Positions 60,801 to 64,000 of a DNA stretch of 64,000 bases are shown piece after piece. Position numbers and translations under genes: made by a program. The stretch lies in assembly GCF_020382885.2 (NCBI RefSeq), contig NC_058495.1, forward strand, positions 9,417,627 to 9,481,626, read 5' to 3'. Under the pieces are notes generated by a model. It saw nothing but the letters and a program-made list of their open reading frames with translations, was not told the origin of the DNA and ran no database searches. Source of the DNA: Scatophagus argus. Its lineage: Eukaryota > Chordata > Actinopteri > Scatophagidae. Position 1 is the stretch's first letter. The number at the start of each line of letters is the position of its first letter.

Positions 60801-63044
60801 ATCTTGTTGATCCTCTGTAAAGCGATAGACACTATCCTGACAGCAGTATCTATTGTTGCAGTTACCACAGCAAAACCCTATCCAGCATTTCTGGGATGGG
60901 TGGTACACGGTGTCTGTGTAGGACTCACAGTCCCTACTTCCTGCTGTAACAGAACAAAGACAGAAACAGAGAGGAGGAAAGGTTAGCCTTGCTACCGCTG
61001 AAGACTGCAGTGGTAATTTCACTGTCAACAATGTGTACAACAGGAGAAAAATGCAGAAGGAGATTAATTAAACTCACACATGCCACTATAGGCATCACTG
61101 CTTTTAAGGAATTCATATTTTAGCTTTTTGGTCTAAGTATAGTAAAGAAGAAACAATTATGTGATGCAGATTTACCTCAGAGTTATCAAGGGAAGTCACG
61201 GTTAACAAACTCTGATTGTCTAACTTGGTATTAATCAGTAGTACAACGGTGAAAAACATGCCTTCAGTAACACTTCAGAAATGCTAATAACATTGCCTTC
61301 ATTAAGCCTTCAACACAATGTTTTTGTCATACATTCTCTACTTTGTCTTCTATTTTGACTCTTCTTTATTTGTAATATGATTGAGATATGAGGTCCTTCA
61401 TAAATTCATAAGAAAACATGTTTCCTGGGAGGAGTTTAAGAAATCATATCACTTCAGTTTGCATGGCTGGTTGAACCTCACCACATCACCGCTTGCAGTG
61501 CAGAATCTCTGCAGCGGATGACCTAATCAAATCATACTTCACAATCAGATTTGGCAATAAGGACATTCTCGTGACTTTAGCCCACAATCACCATTTTATC
61601 ATTAGTCACCAAACTTAAAACAGACATTGCTGTGAATGGGGCATATTCACAAGCAATACAACAATAGGCTGATTTGAATTTAATTTCTTCTTACAAATTT
61701 GTGTCTTTTTTTACTGGCTTATTACCTCTCTCAACTACTTTAAATGCAATGACCCCAATACGATGACAAGTAAAGTAATCACAATATAAAAACAAGTAGG
61801 ATTATTTATGTTATGTTTATATTTAAGTTATACACATCTCAGAAATTGACCTGATAACAAATACTTGAAATACTTGAATGAATATCTTATCTTAAACGTA
61901 GATGTCGCTAAAGTGGCATTGGGCTAACATGAAGATAACCTGTTAGGGGCACTTGACGGATGCAGCGTGAGTTTCCATGACAGCATAAGTCAGGTCAAAG
62001 TTATCGACCCTTCGTATTGCAGTTAGTTTGGGACGTTACACCCGATGTCGTGAAGATACTCCTGAAGTGACCCAGTTATAAACCAATTAACTCGTAGTAC
62101 GGCCCTCAGAACCCTTGTATCTGAGTATCTGTATTCAAGGATTCAAGGATTCAAGGAAGCTTTATTGTCATACCAGCTCACATTTACATGTTTATAGTAC
62201 GAAATTAGGACTCGGGACCCGGGAGCAATAAGTAGAATATAAAAAAATGAAATGAAAAGTTGAATAAAATAGAAATATAAGCTAAATAAAATAGAATATG
62301 TTAAATACAAATACAATAGAACAGAATAGAAAAGAATATCTATAGGCACTCAATTCTTACTAGCTGAAAGTAATGCTGTGTGATGCATCAAACAATTAAC
62401 TGTGATGGTTAGTCGTTAATGTTAAACTTCACTTTCACTGTCTCGCGTTACACGGACAGGTCTTTCCACCTCTTTGTCCACCCTTTCGTAACAACGACAG
62501 TATTTGAGCTATAGTTATTTGTCTTCACAAATACTAGAATCGACAATGGATTTTTTTGTGGAAAGACAGATTATTCAAAGTTATTTCTACTGTAAGTGAT
62601 GAGACTGCATTGGAAAATTACAACAGAGAAATGCTAAAGGAAAACAAAGCATCGACAACGAAAAGCTAGCGTTAATTTGTAGTCCCTTGACGTTAAATTT
62701 GTCGGTGTGTGTCTTTTGGTTTGCCTTGTCGACCACGGTGGACGTTGAAATGACAAAATGTTAGCTTGGTTAACTTAGCTGTGTAAAATAAATTAGTTAA
62801 AACAGAGTCAACAGAGCGAACGTCATTGGCATCGCCCACGAAATTGGACAGACTCGCGCCTCTGTTAATTTGCAAGCTAGCTAACTCAACCTGAACTAAA
62901 GAGAAAATACGCAGTAAGCTCGAGAACGTAAGAAAAAAGTAAGGAAACAACGATTTAAGATTGAAAATCAATCTTACCGAAAACGCAGGGAGTCAGGGTC
63001 ACACATAAAACCAACACAACAACACTGAGCAGGCCCGACGCCAT
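54827..63044 (-). CDS. shisa5: Shisa-5-type membrane protein, copy 1 (complete, 252 aa)
   Basis: Exons 63044-62978, 60943-60796, 60355-60228, 55883-55656 and 55014-54827 join in phase to 252 codons. Residues 1-22 are a signal peptide. Cysteines at 28, 42, 47, 48, 51, 56, 57 and 72 form the Shisa ectodomain (CCGNCNNRYCC). The membrane helix is about 80-103, followed by a Cys-rich juxtamembrane run CCCLYKMCCKPRR. The tail is rich in Pro, Gln and Tyr with PPxY at 184-187 (PPTY) and a C-terminal AQPAYNPGY. Mammalian SHISA5 (Scotin) has the same plan, including RPVV-T repeats after the helix and QPPYNPAY near its end. It is an ER/nuclear-envelope protein linked to p53-dependent apoptosis. SHISA4 is the alternative, but the tail favours SHISA5. 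Start ATG 63044 has GCC before it. Confidence 0.85.
56107..56358 (-). mobile_element. Possible Tc1-like transposase tail relic
   Basis: A short open stretch on the minus strand contains IPTETLQHFVESLPRRVEA. It resembles the C-terminal end of Tc1-like transposases, where a similar LQ-LVESMPRRV segment follows the last catalytic residue. The rest is not recognisable. It lies in intron 3 of shisa5 copy 1, just upstream of exon 4. Low confidence. Confidence 0.35.
58105..58310 (+). repeat. Dispersed repeat with CCCCGAGGGG motif
   Basis: Starts with tandem AATCAG units, then CCTTTATTTATCCCCGAGG and an A-rich ATATAAAATAG tail. This is a frequent fish repeat resembling a LINE 3' end. It lies in shisa5 intron 3. 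Confidence 0.55.
62128..62345 (+). repeat. Dispersed repeat with triplicated ATTCAAGG
   Basis: Three tandem ATTCAAGG units, then AAGCTTTATTGTCATACCAG and a long AATA/GAATA-rich tail to about 62343. It resembles a LINE 3' end insertion in shisa5 intron 1. Confidence 0.55.
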
Positions 63045-63200
63045 GGCTACTTCAAGATTCCCGGATTCAGGCAGAAGCAGGACTTTCGTCCAGAAGAGAC
63101 AGCAGATCTGAGCCGATCGGCAACTGCGCAGATCGTCTACAAACACAGTTGTATCACTCAGTCGCAGTTCCGCCCATCACCCCGTCATGTTTTTTCTCTT
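63045..63200 (-). promoter_or_regulatory. shisa5: Probable TATA-less promoter of shisa5 copy 1
   Basis: This stretch just upstream of the ATG is richer in CpG than its surroundings. It contains a GC-box-like GGGCGGAAC on the minus strand (near 63165-63173) and TGCGCAG near 63125. No TATA box is visible. A housekeeping-type promoter is inferred. Confidence 0.4.
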
Positions 63201-64000
63201 CCCCTTTTTTTTTAAATAGAAGCGTTATAATAAGCATTTTGTCCATAGAGTAACCGAAGATGCCCAGGCCTTTCCATTCTGTGCAAAGTGTAGTCACTAC
63301 ACTGAGTAAAAGTAACTAGGTACCAGTAAGTATTGACTCCAGTCATGTAGCCTTCTTCAGTACGATTTTGACGTATTTTCACCTTACTTGAGTATTTATA
63401 GTTTATGTTACTTTATGCTTCTGCTCCACTGGCTACATTTCAGCAATGAATGTAGAGCTCTTAAGTCCTCTACATTTATTTGATAGCTATATATTTTCCA
63501 GATTTATATTAATAATACTGTGACCAATCAACAATCAGACTGTGATGTATCATTATATTGCATCTTTTGCACGACTGCATTTGTCTGATAGCTATAATAA
63601 CCAATTATTTTGTAGATTCAGAATTCACATAAATGTTCAGTTCATCAGTTTCCCATTCAGTTTATAAAATATAATGTGGCCATGTTGCAGTCACAACATT
63701 AATTAATCAAATATTATCAAACAGAATATTACATTTTGAAAGGGGCCATTCTACCAAATCCTGCCGTTCCCTTTTCTAAGTATTTTGTTAATATGACATT
63801 TGGTTGATTAGGCATTTATTTAGGACAATGCACCACATTAGCACAAGATTAGCTGAACTAATAAATGTTTAAAACCGTCATGCAGTGTTAGTTTTCGTTA
63901 TGTTTTGTCTTTTGGTTTTTTTGGCCCACGTGTCATGTTTCATGTTTGTCTTGTCGTGTGTTTCCATGTGTTATGTTCCAGGTTTTTGTCATGTCCTGTT
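63201..64000. other. Upstream flank of the Shisa array, no gene seen
   Basis: AT-rich sequence. The last 110 bases are a T/G-rich run of TCATGTTT/TGTTATGTT-like words that looks like the edge of a low-complexity or dispersed repeat cut off by the window end. Confidence 0.5.

Noticed and set aside
1..64000. CRISPR arrays, bacterial operons, prophage, tRNA or rRNA genes
   Set aside because: The tandem motifs are simple microsatellites, and no tRNA or rRNA sequence was recognised. The intron-rich genes show this is a vertebrate chromosome.

Overview
The window is vertebrate nuclear DNA, almost certainly from a ray-finned (teleost) fish, probably a percomorph. It has split genes with GT-AG introns, long AC/GT microsatellites, and several dispersed repeats I recall as common in teleosts. 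All recognisable genes lie on the minus strand, so each reads from high to low coordinates. The species cannot be named from the sequence.

Layout from low to high coordinate. 1-3728: no gene seen, one old dispersed repeat. 3729-5928: a complete three-exon neuropeptide FF gene (npff) with TATA box, signal peptide, two PQRF-amide peptides and a nearby poly(A) signal. 5930-11004: intergenic DNA and the probable itga7 3' UTR. 11005-40534: a complete integrin alpha-7 gene (itga7). It has 25 shared coding exons plus two alternative last exons for cytoplasmic tails A and B. Every exon junction I placed keeps the reading frame, giving 1145 aa (A) or 1160 aa (B). Intron 1 is about 13.2 kb and holds a mariner relic and many microsatellites. 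41000-44267: no gene seen. 44268-63044: three tandem genes of the Shisa-5 type, all on the minus strand. The upstream copy (54827-63044) encodes 252 aa. The middle copy (48948-51283) encodes 227 aa. The third (44268 to about 46440) keeps intact C-terminal exons but has a broken cysteine-rich exon and a lost splice acceptor. A decayed non-LTR retrotransposon lies between copies 2 and 3. 63200-64000: no gene seen.

Functions: itga7 encodes a laminin receptor subunit of muscle and other adherent cells. npff encodes precursors of RF-amide neuropeptides acting on G-protein-coupled receptors. Shisa-5-type proteins are small single-pass membrane proteins with a cysteine-rich ectodomain and a proline-rich cytoplasmic tail carrying a PPxY motif. 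I see no sign that the three gene types form one pathway. The most unusual feature is the Shisa array: a local duplication, a roughly 300-bp near-identical tract that looks like recent gene conversion, and a third copy that is decaying or has been reshaped. Exon boundaries were placed by hand from splice consensus, phase and homology to remembered human family members; no alignment or transcript data were used.
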